Shown in pieces: positions 8,794 through 18,462 of a DNA stretch of 64,000 nt. The stretch is from JBGSMX01 sp963790405 (GTDB lineage Bacteria; Actinomycetota; Coriobacteriia; Anaerosomatales; JAGXFU01). The notes under the pieces are model-generated. The model was not told the origin of the DNA. It saw nothing but the letters and a program-made list of their open reading frames with translations, and did not search any database. The stretch covers positions 351,508 through 415,507 of the forward strand of contig CAWBOJ010000005.1 in assembly GCA_963790405.1 (NCBI GenBank), in the 5' to 3' direction. Position numbers and translations under genes: made by a program. The stretch's first letter is position 1, and each line of letters opens with the position of its first letter.

Positions 8794-8934
8794 CTACTCG
8801 TTGCACTTCTCCTCGAGCTTCTTCATCTGCTTCGCAGCGTAGATACCAACTGCTGCGCCGAGTGCAACAACGACGAAGAACACCAGCACAAATGTATTGA
8901 AGAACGCGCCTGCAATGTTCGGAGTCAAGGTCAT
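8794..8934 (-). CDS. 46-residue single-pass membrane peptide
   Basis: A short gene read on the minus strand from ATG 8934 to TAG 8794-8796, with a strong GGAGGTG ribosome site about 8 nt upstream. The 46-residue product has an extracytoplasmic-looking start (MTLTPNIAGAFFNT), one hydrophobic helix rich in Val, Phe and Ala (about residues 14-34) and a charged tail KQMKKLEEKCNE with a single cysteine. It has its own putative promoter (8976-9004) and terminator (8732-8763), so it appears to be an independent unit. No family is recognised. The function is unknown, possibly a small membrane regulator or protein partner. Confidence 0.6.
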   Translation of the reverse strand: MTLTPNIAGAFFNTFVLVFFVVVALGAAVGIYAAKQMKKLEEKCNE

Positions 8935-8975
8935 CGGGGTGCGTCACCTCCGTATCGCCCGTTGGGTCTTCTGCG

Positions 8976-9004
8976 ATTCTACTCGTCGTGACCGAGCCGA
9001 GCAA
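8976..9004 (-). promoter_or_regulatory. Putative sigma-70-type promoter for the 46-aa peptide gene
   Basis: On the minus strand TTGCTC (9004-8999), a 17-nt spacer and TAGAAT (8981-8976) resemble -35 and -10 elements. The predicted start point is about 35 nt upstream of the ATG at 8934. This is based on consensus resemblance only. Confidence 0.45.
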
Positions 9005-9207
9005 CACGCTGCACGGCCATCACGAGCCGAATCCTTCAACCCTATTCTTCCGCTGTCAACGTCCGAATTCCTGCCTACTCGGTCATATAGACGCGCGAAA
9101 CATCGTCAGGGTTCGAGCGAGTGTTGCGAGTACATCTCGTTGGGCGCTTCCGCATCGCTGGTGAGGCGGGCACTTGTGGGTGCTTGGGGCGCTTCGAGAA
9201 CCGCATT

Positions 9208-9262
9208 TGGGCTGCAGTGGGATGAAGTGGCATCCAGGTGTTGCAAAGTGGGATGAAGTGGC
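9208..9262 (+). promoter_or_regulatory. Phased TGGG repeat array, putative MraZ operator
   Basis: TGGG or TGGC boxes begin at 9208, 9218, 9228, 9249 and 9259, so successive boxes lie 10 bp apart with one 21-bp step. Within this, the 17-bp unit GTGGGATGAAGTGGCAT occurs twice (9217-9233 and 9248-9264). Known MraZ operators are direct TGGGN repeats spaced by 5 nt upstream of mraZ, so this array, 90-145 bp before mraZ, matches closely. It abuts the putative -35 element, consistent with autorepression of the dcw operon. Binding itself is inferred. Confidence 0.75.
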
Positions 9263-9269
9263 ATAGAGT

Positions 9270-9299
9270 TTGACCTGCGTAGAACACGGACCGTGTGTT
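9270..9299 (+). promoter_or_regulatory. Candidate mraZ (dcw) promoter
   Basis: TTGACC at 9270-9275 is a good -35 element. The best partner is TGTGTT at 9294-9299 after 18 nt, which is a weak -10. It lies directly downstream of the MraZ boxes and about 55 nt before the mraZ start codon. Confidence 0.4.
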
Positions 9300-9351
9300 T
9301 CTGGGGAGCGAGAGTCCCGAAAACACAAGAAGCGGGGAGGGCAGAGGGCGG

Positions 9352-9783
9352 ATGTTTCTCGGCGATTACCAGCACACGCTGGACGCCAAGGGTCGCGTCT
9401 CTCTGCCTGCCAAGTTCCGGGCGGAAATGACAGGCAAACTCGTTGTGGCCAAAGGTCTCGACACCTGCCTGTACGTCTATCCTGCCGAGGAATATGCGCG
9501 CTTCGTCGAAGAGCTCGTGTCAAAGGAAGATTTCGATCCGCGTGTTCGGCAGGTGCGCCGCTTCTTCACATCTGGAGCGGTCGAGGCCGAGCTTGACTCG
9601 GCGGGTCGCGTATCGCTACCTCCGCTTCTGCGAGAGTATGCGGCTTTGAAGAAGGACGTATCCATTACGGGCAACGGCAACCGCATCGAGATATGGGATG
9701 CCGAGGCCTGGGATTCGTACGGCGAGGGTGGAGAGAGCATCGAAGACCTCGCAAAGGAGCTGGCCGACGCGGGTCTGCTCTAG
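9352..9783 (+). CDS. mraZ: Transcriptional regulator MraZ
   Basis: DNA-binding regulator encoded first in the dcw cluster, which in studied bacteria represses its own operon. The 143 residues contain two tandem SpoVT/AbrB-like swapped-hairpin domains, with motifs GDYQHTLDAKGRVSLPAKFR at residues 4-23 and AELDSAGRVSLPPLLREY at about 78-95. ATG 9352 gives the family-typical MFLGDYQHTLD start and lies behind a purine-rich GGGAGGGCAGAGGG stretch. Phased TGGG boxes upstream are the expected target. rsmH starts 9 nt after the stop. Confidence 0.95.
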   Translation: MFLGDYQHTLDAKGRVSLPAKFRAEMTGKLVVAKGLDTCLYVYPAEEYARFVEELVSKEDFDPRVRQVRRFFTSGAVEAELDSAGRVSLPPLLREYAALKKDVSITGNGNRIEIWDAEAWDSYGEGGESIEDLAKELADAGLL

Positions 9784-9792
9784 GAATTGACA

Positions 9793-10750
9793 ATGGAATA
9801 CCGGCATATCCCAGTTTTGCTGGCCGAGGTCACGCAGCACTTATCGTTGCAGCCCGGTTCGATAATCGTCGACTGTACCTTAGGCGGGGCAGGACACGCG
9901 AAGCGGATCAGTAGCTTCGATCGCTCCCACCGGAACGTTGGTGGGAATCGACCAAGATGACATGGCACTAGACGCAGCATCAGTCACACTCCGCCTCGGC
10001 CAGCAAATACCGTCCGAACCCCACACGCAGGTGATCCTGCTCAAGGGCAACTTCGGGGAGCTCGATTCGTTGCTTCCCGAAGCTGGTATCGCCTACGCCG
10101 ATGGGTTCCTGTTCGATCTCGGTGTCTCCTCTCCGCAGCTCGACCTCCGCGAGCGGGGGTTCACGTACCAAGAGGATGCACCACTCGACATGCGGATGGA
10201 CGCAAACGGGCCTATCACAGCAGCTCAGATACTCCAAACCTATGACGAATCGCAGCTGGCCCGCGTCCTCCGTGATTACGGCGAGGAACGGTGGGCCTCG
10301 CGCATCGCAGCTTTCATCGTAGCCGCGCGAGGCCGCCATCCTGTCGAGACCACGGAGCAGCTTGTCGAGATCGTGAAGGCTGCTATCCCCGCATCTGCCC
10401 GTCGCACCGGCGGTCACCCTGCGCGGCGCACGTTTCAGGCACTGAGAATCGAGGTAAACGGCGAGATGCGGGTTCTGGAAAAGGGGCTCAGGGCGTCAGT
10501 TCGCTGGTTGAGCCAGGGCGGGCGAATCGTGGTTATCAGCTACCACTCGCTTGAAGATCGCATCGCGAAGCGTGTCTTTTCTGAACTCTCGACAGGTTGC
10601 ACGTGTCCACCGGACCTTCCGGTGTGCGTCTGCGGGAACGAGCCGGTACTCCGAGTCATTTCGAAGCGGCCGATCGTGGCATCGGCCGATGAAATCGAGC
10701 GCAACCCGCGCGCGCGTAGCGCCAAGATGCGCGTGGCGGAGAAGACCTGA
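9793..10750 (+). CDS. rsmH: 16S rRNA m4C1402 methyltransferase RsmH (frame broken once)
   Basis: SAM-dependent N4-methyltransferase of 16S rRNA C1402, also called MraW. The N-terminus from ATG 9793 reads RHIPVLLAEV and the SAM motif DCTLGGAGHA, then runs into a stop at 9957-9959. The remainder (IDQDDMALDAA, LFDLGVSSPQLD, LSARRTGGHPARRTFQALRIEVN-like region, SYHSLEDRIAKR) is intact one frame over to 10750. One extra base between about 9900 and 9925 accounts for this. Full length would be about 318 residues, normal for the family. It is second in the dcw operon. A frameshift in this conserved gene is more likely a sequence error than loss of function. Confidence 0.88.
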
Positions 10751-10792
10751 CGAACAACGAGGGCATGCGCCCGGTGGCGGAGAGGAGGAGAC

Positions 10793-11350
10793 GTGGGAAC
10801 TCCCGCGGTCGAGTTGACCAGAAGGACGCGCAGCTCGCGACCTCGTCTCCGGCTTGTCAAACCCACACCGGCGCGCCGCCGTCGCACGCGTCGTGACGCA
10901 CAAGCGTCACGAGAAGTGTTCGCTCTGTGCTGCGTCTTGCTCGCCGGTCTTGCGCTGTTTGGCGTAGGGCGTGTGATGCTTGCAGCGCGGGCGACAGAGG
11001 CGTCGATGCGTTCGAACGATCTGCGCAAGGACATCAAGGCTGAACGCCTCGTGGGCGACATGCTTGAGGTAGATCGCAGCGCACTGACCGTGCCCTCTCG
11101 CATAGAGAGCATCGCAGGCGCCACCATGCAGATGGCCGAGGCCGATAGTATCGAGTACATGGCGCTGCCCGAATCCGCTCAGACCGAATCCGCCGAAGTG
11201 AATGAGACAGCCGAGGAACCCGTGGCTGAGACGACAGGCTCGCGAAATCAGGAGGGTGTTGCCGGTGTGTTCGCTTCGGTCATGGAGATGGCCGCGGGCG
11301 AGGCGCAGGTGCTCCTGGTGGGTGATGTTGGTATTGCATCGCCCGAGTAG
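10793..11350 (+). CDS. ftsL: FtsL-like division protein with acidic C-terminal extension
   Basis: Bitopic division protein in the ftsL position between rsmH and ftsI. GTG 10793 follows GAGGAGGA by about 4 nt. The 185 residues show a very basic cytosolic N-terminus (residues 1-40), one transmembrane helix (about 43-62) and a short heptad-like periplasmic segment (TEASMRSNDLRKDIKAERL), as expected for FtsL/DivIC. After that comes an unusual 90-residue Glu/Ala-rich tail. FtsL is poorly conserved, so the call rests on topology and position. It would join FtsQ and FtsW/FtsI at the septum. Confidence 0.7.
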   Translation: MGTPAVELTRRTRSSRPRLRLVKPTPARRRRTRRDAQASREVFALCCVLLAGLALFGVGRVMLAARATEASMRSNDLRKDIKAERLVGDMLEVDRSALTVPSRIESIAGATMQMAEADSIEYMALPESAQTESAEVNETAEEPVAETTGSRNQEGVAGVFASVMEMAAGEAQVLLVGDVGIASPE

Positions 11351-11386
11351 TCGGCGTGCGGACATTTCGGGACGGGTGGTTGAGCG

Positions 11387-13129
11387 GTGACACGCAAAGG
11401 AAAGGGCACGTCTGGCTCAGGCCGCTACCGGTTCCTACTCGGGGTGCTGGTCGTGCTTCTTCTCGCTGTGGGCGCGCGTCTGGTGCAAATCCAGGTGATT
11501 GCCGCGCCAGCATATGCTGCGAAGGCGCACGAGCAGCGCACACGGGACATAACGCTGGCTCCTCGGCGTGGCTCGATCTACGACCGCGAAGGTGAACCAC
11601 TTGCGGTGAGCATCGAGGCGCGTACGGTGTATGCAACTCCCTATGCCGTCGAGGATCCGAAAGGCACGGCGGCGACGCTTGCGAAGGTACTTGGCGGGGA
11701 TCAGGCCACGTATGAATCGAAGCTTGCGACCGACACCGGTTTCGCCTACATCGCACGCAAGGTCGACATGGAGCGTGCGAATGCGCTAGAGAAGCTCAGC
11801 CTCGAAGGAATCGGGTTCATCGAGGATTCGCGCCGTTCGTACCCTTCAGGAGAGCTGGCCTGCCAGATTCTGGGGTTCGTCGGCGTGGACGACGAGGGAC
11901 TTGCGGGTCTCGAAAGCTACTACGACGATCTTCTGGCTGGCGAGCCTGGCACTTTGCTGGCGGAGCGAGATCCGTTCGGTCGTATCATCCCTGGTGGCGT
12001 GAAGGAAGCCGTCGACCCCGTGAACGGCAACAATCTCGTGCTGACGATTGACAAGGACATCCAGTACGAAGCTCAGGTCCTTCTGTCGGAGGCTGTTGAG
12101 AAGTGGGGCGCGAAGAGCGGAACGGTTATCGCAATGGATCCGCGAGACGGTGAGATCTACGCCATGGCGACGGTTCCGGGTTTCAACCCCAATCGGTTCG
12201 GCGAAGCCGAGCAGACTGCGTACCGCAACCGCGCCATCACCGACACCTATGAGCCAGGCTCGACGCTGAAGTCGCTGACGGCCGCAGGCGTGATCGAGGC
12301 GGGACTGTACACCCCCGAGAGCATGTTTGAGCTCCCGCCTACGATAGAAGTCGGCGGGCGGACCATCGGTGAAGCGCATTATCGCCCGACGATGAACTGG
12401 TCGCTCACGGATATCGTCACGCAGTCTTCGAACGTGGGCGCCGTGAAGCTCGGTCTGGCACTTGGGCCGGACGGCTTGTACGACTGTTTCGAGAAGTTCG
12501 GGCTCACCGAGAAGACGGGGGTCGACTTTCCCGGCGAAGGCCAAGGTTGGCTTCCACCTACCGACCAATGGTCGTCGTCTTCGATCGGGACGATTCCGTT
12601 TGGTCAAGGCATCTCGATGACACCTATCCAGTTGGCGCGGGCTCTGAGCGCAATCGCCAACGGAGGCGACCTCGTCACGCCGCACTTCTTGCTTGCGTTG
12701 CCCGAAGAACCGGATGCGGACCTCACGTGGCCGAAGCAGGAGGCGTTGTCTGCGCAGACGGCGGCGACAACTCGCTCCATGCTTGCGGCGGTCGTGACTG
12801 AGGGCACGGGAGCGAACGCGATGGTCTCGGGATACACGGTCGCGGGCAAGACGGGAACAGCGCAGAAGGCCCGAACCGACGGTGTGGCAGGGTATGCGGC
12901 AGGGAAGTACGTCGGCTCGTTCTCGGGCTTCCTACCCGTTGAGGATCCACAGGTGCTGATCATCGTGAGCCTCGATGAGCCGTCCAACTCGATCTACGGA
13001 GGCGTGGTGGCGGCACCGACGTTCAGTCGTCTCGCACAGTTCGCCGTATCGCACCTGCGAATCCCGCCGAGTACCGCAGAAGTAGCAGGCTCCGTCAACC
13101 AGACGGAAACACCGTCTACCACCCCGTAG
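11387..13129 (+). CDS. ftsI: Septal peptidoglycan transpeptidase FtsI/PBP
   Basis: Class B penicillin-binding protein, the septal cross-linking enzyme that pairs with FtsW. Its 580 residues comprise a basic N-terminus, one membrane anchor (about 14-36), a dimerisation domain starting at RRGSIYDREGEPLA and the transpeptidase domain. Active-site motifs are visible: STLK with the acylated serine at residue 292, SSN in QSSNVGAV, and KTG in AGKTGTAQ. There are no PASTA repeats. GTG 11387 lies 36 nt after the FtsL-like stop. murE follows after 53 nt, the largest gap between rsmH and ftsQ, which contains a possible promoter. Confidence 0.94.
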   Translation: MTRKGKGTSGSGRYRFLLGVLVVLLLAVGARLVQIQVIAAPAYAAKAHEQRTRDITLAPRRGSIYDREGEPLAVSIEARTVYATPYAVEDPKGTAATLAKVLGGDQATYESKLATDTGFAYIARKVDMERANALEKLSLEGIGFIEDSRRSYPSGELACQILGFVGVDDEGLAGLESYYDDLLAGEPGTLLAERDPFGRIIPGGVKEAVDPVNGNNLVLTIDKDIQYEAQVLLSEAVEKWGAKSGTVIAMDPRDGEIYAMATVPGFNPNRFGEAEQTAYRNRAITDTYEPGSTLKSLTAAGVIEAGLYTPESMFELPPTIEVGGRTIGEAHYRPTMNWSLTDIVTQSSNVGAVKLGLALGPDGLYDCFEKFGLTEKTGVDFPGEGQGWLPPTDQWSSSSIGTIPFGQGISMTPIQLARALSAIANGGDLVTPHFLLALPEEPDADLTWPKQEALSAQTAATTRSMLAAVVTEGTGANAMVSGYTVAGKTGTAQKARTDGVAGYAAGKYVGSFSGFLPVEDPQVLIIVSLDEPSNSIYGGVVAAPTFSRLAQFAVSHLRIPPSTAEVAGSVNQTETPSTTP

Positions 13130-13146
13130 GAAGGCCACTACGTGCG

Positions 13147-13155
13147 TGCTAGAAT
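13147..13155 (+). promoter_or_regulatory. Possible extended -10 promoter before murE
   Basis: TGC followed by TAGAAT at 13150-13155 forms an extended -10 element, with no good -35 hexamer upstream. It falls in the ftsI-murE gap, 28 nt before the murE start codon, and could provide an internal promoter for the mur genes. Confidence 0.35.
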
Positions 13156-13182
13156 CACTCGTCCGACGCATGGTGGGGAGCA

Positions 13183-14627
<1,445 letters not shown>

Positions 14628-14634
<7 letters not shown>

Positions 14635-16041
14635 CCCTTTCGGTTGAAATGCTCGTCGAGGTGGTGGGCGGTGAGTTGCTCGCCGGCTCGTCGGCGGCGA
14701 TGGTGAACGGGCTCACAACGGATTCGCGCAGAGTTGAGCCCGGCGTGGCGTTTGTGGCCTTCTCTGGTGACAAGGTTGACGGGCACGAGTATCTGGACGA
14801 GGCGATTTCGACGGGTGCCCGCGCGCTTGTTGTGACGCGATCGGCGGAAGGCATCGCCAAAGCGCTCGAGAACGCACGCGATCGAGATGTGGCCGTCGTG
14901 CGCGTGCCCGACGCACTTGACGCGATCCAGCGCCTCGCCGCATACCACCGAAACCGGCTCTTCTGCCCGGTGGTGGGAGTCACCGGCTCCACTGGCAAGA
15001 CGACCACGAAGGACTTCATCACGTCGGTTCTGTCCGTGAGGTCGCGGGTTGTGGCCACCGAAGGGAACCAGAACAACGAGTTGGGAGTCCCGCTTACGAT
15101 CCTTCGGGCAGGAGCGGACACGGATGTGCTCGTTGTAGAGATGGCCATGCGTGGAGAAGGGCAGATCTCCGAGTCTATGTGAGATTGCTCGCCCAACGGT
15201 CGGCATAGTGACGAATGTCGGGAGCAGCCATATGGAGCTTCTCGGCACTCAAGAGGCGATAGTGAGAGCCAAGAGCGAACTTGCTGCGGCGATCCCGGAA
15301 GACGGGGCCGTATTTCTCAACTGTGATGATGCGTTCTCGACTGTCTTGGCGCAGAGCGCTCGGGCAGAAGTCCTCTACTACGGACTGGCTGAAGATTGCG
15401 ACATCCACGCGTGCGAGATCACGCTCGATGACGAGAGCCATCCGTCGTTCCTGCTCGTTGCCGAAGGTCAGAGCAGGAAGATCACACTGTCGGTCCCGGG
15501 CAAGCACAACGTCTACAACGCGCTCGCGGCGTGTGCGGTGGGAGCGTACCTCGGGGCCGGGCTTGATGAGATTGTCGAAGGACTGGAGAGTGCACGCGTC
15601 AGTGAGATGCGCATGCAATCGTTCCAGACGGCTTCTGGCGTGTTCGTCATCAATGATGCCTACAATGCGAATCCGACATCGATGCGCGCTGCGATAGAGA
15701 CACTTGCCGAGATGACCGCGGACGGTCGGAAGATCGCCGTGCTCGGCGACATGGCCGAACTCGGCTCTCTGACGGAGTTGGCGCACTTCCGCATCGGCGA
15801 AGAAGTAGCGCGGCTGCCGATCGATTTGCTCATAACCGTGGGCGAACGTGCCCGGCGTTTCGGCGAGGGCGCGCGAGCCGAAGGAATGGCCGAGGAGAAG
15901 ATTCGGCCGTGTGCGAGTGCCGAGGAAGCTAGTGAGGTCGTCGACGATGTCGCAAGCCCAGGTGATATCGTCCTTGTGAAGGCCTCGCGAGTGATGGGTC
16001 TGGAACGCGTGGTGGAAGGAATCGTGAACCCTCGTGTTTAG
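14628..16041 (+). CDS. murF: UDP-MurNAc-pentapeptide synthetase MurF (frame broken once)
   Basis: Adds D-Ala-D-Ala to UDP-MurNAc-tripeptide. It starts at GTG 14628 inside the end of murE. Part 1 shows GLTTDSRRVEPG and the P-loop GVTGSTGKTTTKD, then stops at 15180-15182. Part 2, one frame over, continues seamlessly with LCEIARPTVGIVTNVGSSHME, NDAYNANPTSMRAA and AVLGDMAELG to 16041. An extra base around 15175-15178 (GAGTCTATG) explains the break. Restored length is about 470 residues, normal for MurF. The 3' end overlaps mraY by 8 nt. Confidence 0.92.
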
Positions 16042-17077
16042 GCTTGCACAGTATCCTACCTACCAGGTATTCCTCGGCGTAGTCGTTGCACTGGCCGCCG
16101 CCGTCGTACTGTTCCCGTTCTGGATCCGAGTGTTGCGCGTGCGCAACATCGGTCAGCAGGTACGTGCTGACGGCCCGCAGGGTCATCTGGTGAAGCAAGG
16201 CACGCCGACCATGGGCGGCGTTTTGATTCTGCTCATCGTCTCGGCGACGTACGTTGCGATGGGCAACTACGGCCGAAGAAGCGTGCTTGTGCTCGGAGTG
16301 ACACTGCTGTGTGGTCTGCTCGGATTGGTCGATGACTGGGCCAAGGTAGCGCACGAGCGTTCCTTGGGCCTCACGCCTCGCGCGAAACTCTTCTGGCAAG
16401 CTGTGATAGCTGCGATTTTCTGCCTGCTTGCAGTGAACTGGGGGGGCGTGACCTCGGATGTGAGGTTGCCGCTCACGAGCTTCGCGATGGACCTCGGCGT
16501 GTGGTCCTCGACGCTGAGCGCTGGCCCGTATGTGTGGCACATTCCCTGGCTCTACTTGCTGTTCGTCTTCGTCATGGTTGCGGGTGAATCGAATGCGGTG
16601 AACCTCACCGACGGGCTCGACGGTCTTGCCGCCGGGACCGTGACGATAGTGATGTTCGCGTATGCAGGTATCGCATTTCGTCAGAACCGCCTCGAGGTCG
16701 CCTTGCTTGCCGCTGCCATCGCCGGCGCTTGCATCGGCTTCCTGTGGTACAACAGCTACCCTGCTGACATCTTCATGGGTGACACGGGTTCACTCGGACT
16801 CGGTGCCGCTGTCGCCGCCTTCGCAGTCGTCACGAAGACAGAGCTGCTGCTCGTGCTCATTGGAGGTATCTATCTCGCCGAGGTGTTGTCTGTTGCGGTG
16901 CAGATAGCAGCGTTCAAGATGACAGGCAAGCGGGTCTTTCGCATGGCGCCGATCCATCACCATTTCGAGATGCTTGGCTGGTCTGAGACCAAGGTCATGG
17001 TGCGCTTCTGGATCGTCACCGGCATCATGGCCGGGGCCGGGTTCGCGCTCTACTTCGTCCAATCCGTGAGAGGCTGA
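16034..17077 (+). CDS. mraY: Phospho-MurNAc-pentapeptide translocase MraY
   Basis: Integral membrane enzyme that transfers phospho-MurNAc-pentapeptide to undecaprenyl phosphate, forming lipid I. The 347 residues contain about ten transmembrane helices. Family motifs are complete: KQGTPTMGG, the Asp pair in LVDDWAK, NLTDGLDGLA, FMGDTGSLGLG and the C-terminal PIHHHFE loop. GTG 16034 overlaps the murF stop (TAG 16039-16041), and murD begins 2 nt after the stop. It works between MurF and MurG, both encoded here. Confidence 0.96.
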   Translation: MFRLAQYPTYQVFLGVVVALAAAVVLFPFWIRVLRVRNIGQQVRADGPQGHLVKQGTPTMGGVLILLIVSATYVAMGNYGRRSVLVLGVTLLCGLLGLVDDWAKVAHERSLGLTPRAKLFWQAVIAAIFCLLAVNWGGVTSDVRLPLTSFAMDLGVWSSTLSAGPYVWHIPWLYLLFVFVMVAGESNAVNLTDGLDGLAAGTVTIVMFAYAGIAFRQNRLEVALLAAAIAGACIGFLWYNSYPADIFMGDTGSLGLGAAVAAFAVVTKTELLLVLIGGIYLAEVLSVAVQIAAFKMTGKRVFRMAPIHHHFEMLGWSETKVMVRFWIVTGIMAGAGFALYFVQSVRG

Positions 17078-17079
17078 GC

Positions 17080-18462
17080 ATGCGCGCGCTGAGCGGACGC
17101 ATCGCGGTTTTGGGCGTGGGCGTGACAGGCGCAGCGGTTTCGCGATACCTGCTGTCTGGTTCAGAGGCCGAGAGTGGCGCTTCTGTCACGATCTACGACG
17201 AGCGTGACGTTGCGGCCCAGGGCGGTGTCGTCGCGGAGCTGCGAGCATTGGGCGCTTCAGTGAAGCTTGGTGCATCGGCGGTGGACGACGACTACGATCT
17301 CGTGATAGCCAGTCCGGGAATCCCGCCCAGTAGCCTGCTGCTGCGAAGTGCGCGCGAGCGATCTCAACGGGTGGTTGGCGAGATCGAGTTCGCCTACGAA
17401 CGCTCCAGGTCACCATGGCTCGCCGTCACGGGCACGAACGGAAAGACAACCGTCACCAGCCTGTGTGCTCATCTGCTGCGCTACGCGGGTGTTCCCACGG
17501 AGTGTGTGGGCAACATTGGCGATCCTGCGATCGCTGTCGTCGGCGAGGTGGGTCCGTCCGCGGTTCTTGTAGCGGAGGTTTCGTCCTTTCAGCTTGCGTT
17601 GACCGAGGACTTTCACCCACGAGTAGCCGTATTGCTCAACATCACCCCGGACCATATCGACTGGCACGGTTCGATGGAGGCATACGCGGCTGACAAGGCG
17701 CGTGTCTTTTCCAACATGGGTCCAGGAGACACGGCTGTCATCGATGTTGATGATGCCGGCGCCTCTGCGTATGTCGACTCAGTTGTCGCTGCAGGAGTCT
17801 CCGTGGTGCGCGTTTCGCTGAATGGCGTGCCTGCTGGAGGTGCGGGCGTCGAAGACGGAGTGCTGGTTCTCGATACCGATCATGGTCGTCTTCGCTTGGC
17901 CAGAATCGAGGATCTTCAAATCAGAGGTGACCACAATGTGAGCAATGCACTGGCGGCTGCGGCTGCGGTGCATGCATTCGGTGTGGGTGCCGACGGGATC
18001 GCCAAAGGACTGCGAGAGTTCGTGCCGATACATCACCGTCTACAACCTGTGGGTGTCGTTGACGATGTCGAGTACATTAACGATTCGAAGGCCACCAACC
18101 CCGGTGCAACCAACAAGGCGTTGGCCGCGTTTGAGGACCGCCCCGTGGTGCTTCTTGCGGGTGGCCGCAACAAAGGAAACGACTTCGCCGACCTTGCTGA
18201 TGCCGTTGCTGGCTGTAGGGCTATTGTCGCGTTCGGGGAATCGAGCGGGGAGATCGCGGATGCTCTGGCGAGCAGCGTTCCTCGCCTGGAGACCGCAGCG
18301 AGCATGATTGACGCGCTCGGAATCGCCCGTGCGATGGCGCAGCCGGGAGATGTGGTACTGCTGTCACCTGCGTGCGCGAGTTTCGACGAGTTTAGCGGGT
18401 ACGCCCACAGGGGCGACGTGTTCTCGGATGCCGTGATGCACATGAGCGGTGGTTTGGGGTGA
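17080..18462 (+). CDS. murD: UDP-MurNAc-L-Ala:D-Glu ligase MurD
   Basis: Cytoplasmic ligase adding D-glutamate to UDP-MurNAc-L-Ala. It has 460 residues. An N-terminal Rossmann domain (VLGVGVTGAAVSRYLL) is followed by the P-loop GTNGKTTVTSL (residues about 114-124), the NITPDHIDWH motif and the C-terminal NDSKATNPGAT motif that identifies MurD among Mur ligases. ATG 17080 is 2 nt after the mraY stop. The last 4 nt overlap the ftsW GTG start, a coupled arrangement repeated through this cluster. Confidence 0.95.
   Translation: MRALSGRIAVLGVGVTGAAVSRYLLSGSEAESGASVTIYDERDVAAQGGVVAELRALGASVKLGASAVDDDYDLVIASPGIPPSSLLLRSARERSQRVVGEIEFAYERSRSPWLAVTGTNGKTTVTSLCAHLLRYAGVPTECVGNIGDPAIAVVGEVGPSAVLVAEVSSFQLALTEDFHPRVAVLLNITPDHIDWHGSMEAYAADKARVFSNMGPGDTAVIDVDDAGASAYVDSVVAAGVSVVRVSLNGVPAGGAGVEDGVLVLDTDHGRLRLARIEDLQIRGDHNVSNALAAAAAVHAFGVGADGIAKGLREFVPIHHRLQPVGVVDDVEYINDSKATNPGATNKALAAFEDRPVVLLAGGRNKGNDFADLADAVAGCRAIVAFGESSGEIADALASSVPRLETAASMIDALGIARAMAQPGDVVLLSPACASFDEFSGYAHRGDVFSDAVMHMSGGLG

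Larger units (their letters stand above)
8935..9351. other. 417-bp divergent intergenic region before the dcw cluster
   Basis: The left part carries the promoter of the minus-strand peptide gene. The right part carries the MraZ-type repeats (9208-9262) and a candidate mraZ promoter (9270-9299). In 9005-9207 I see no convincing gene, RNA or repeat. Short open frames on both strands there lack ribosome sites and recognisable products. Confidence 0.6.

Noticed and set aside
9075..9326. Minus-strand open frame before mraZ
   Set aside because: The product is Arg/Pro/Ser-rich without family features and would read through the MraZ boxes. No ribosome site is present.
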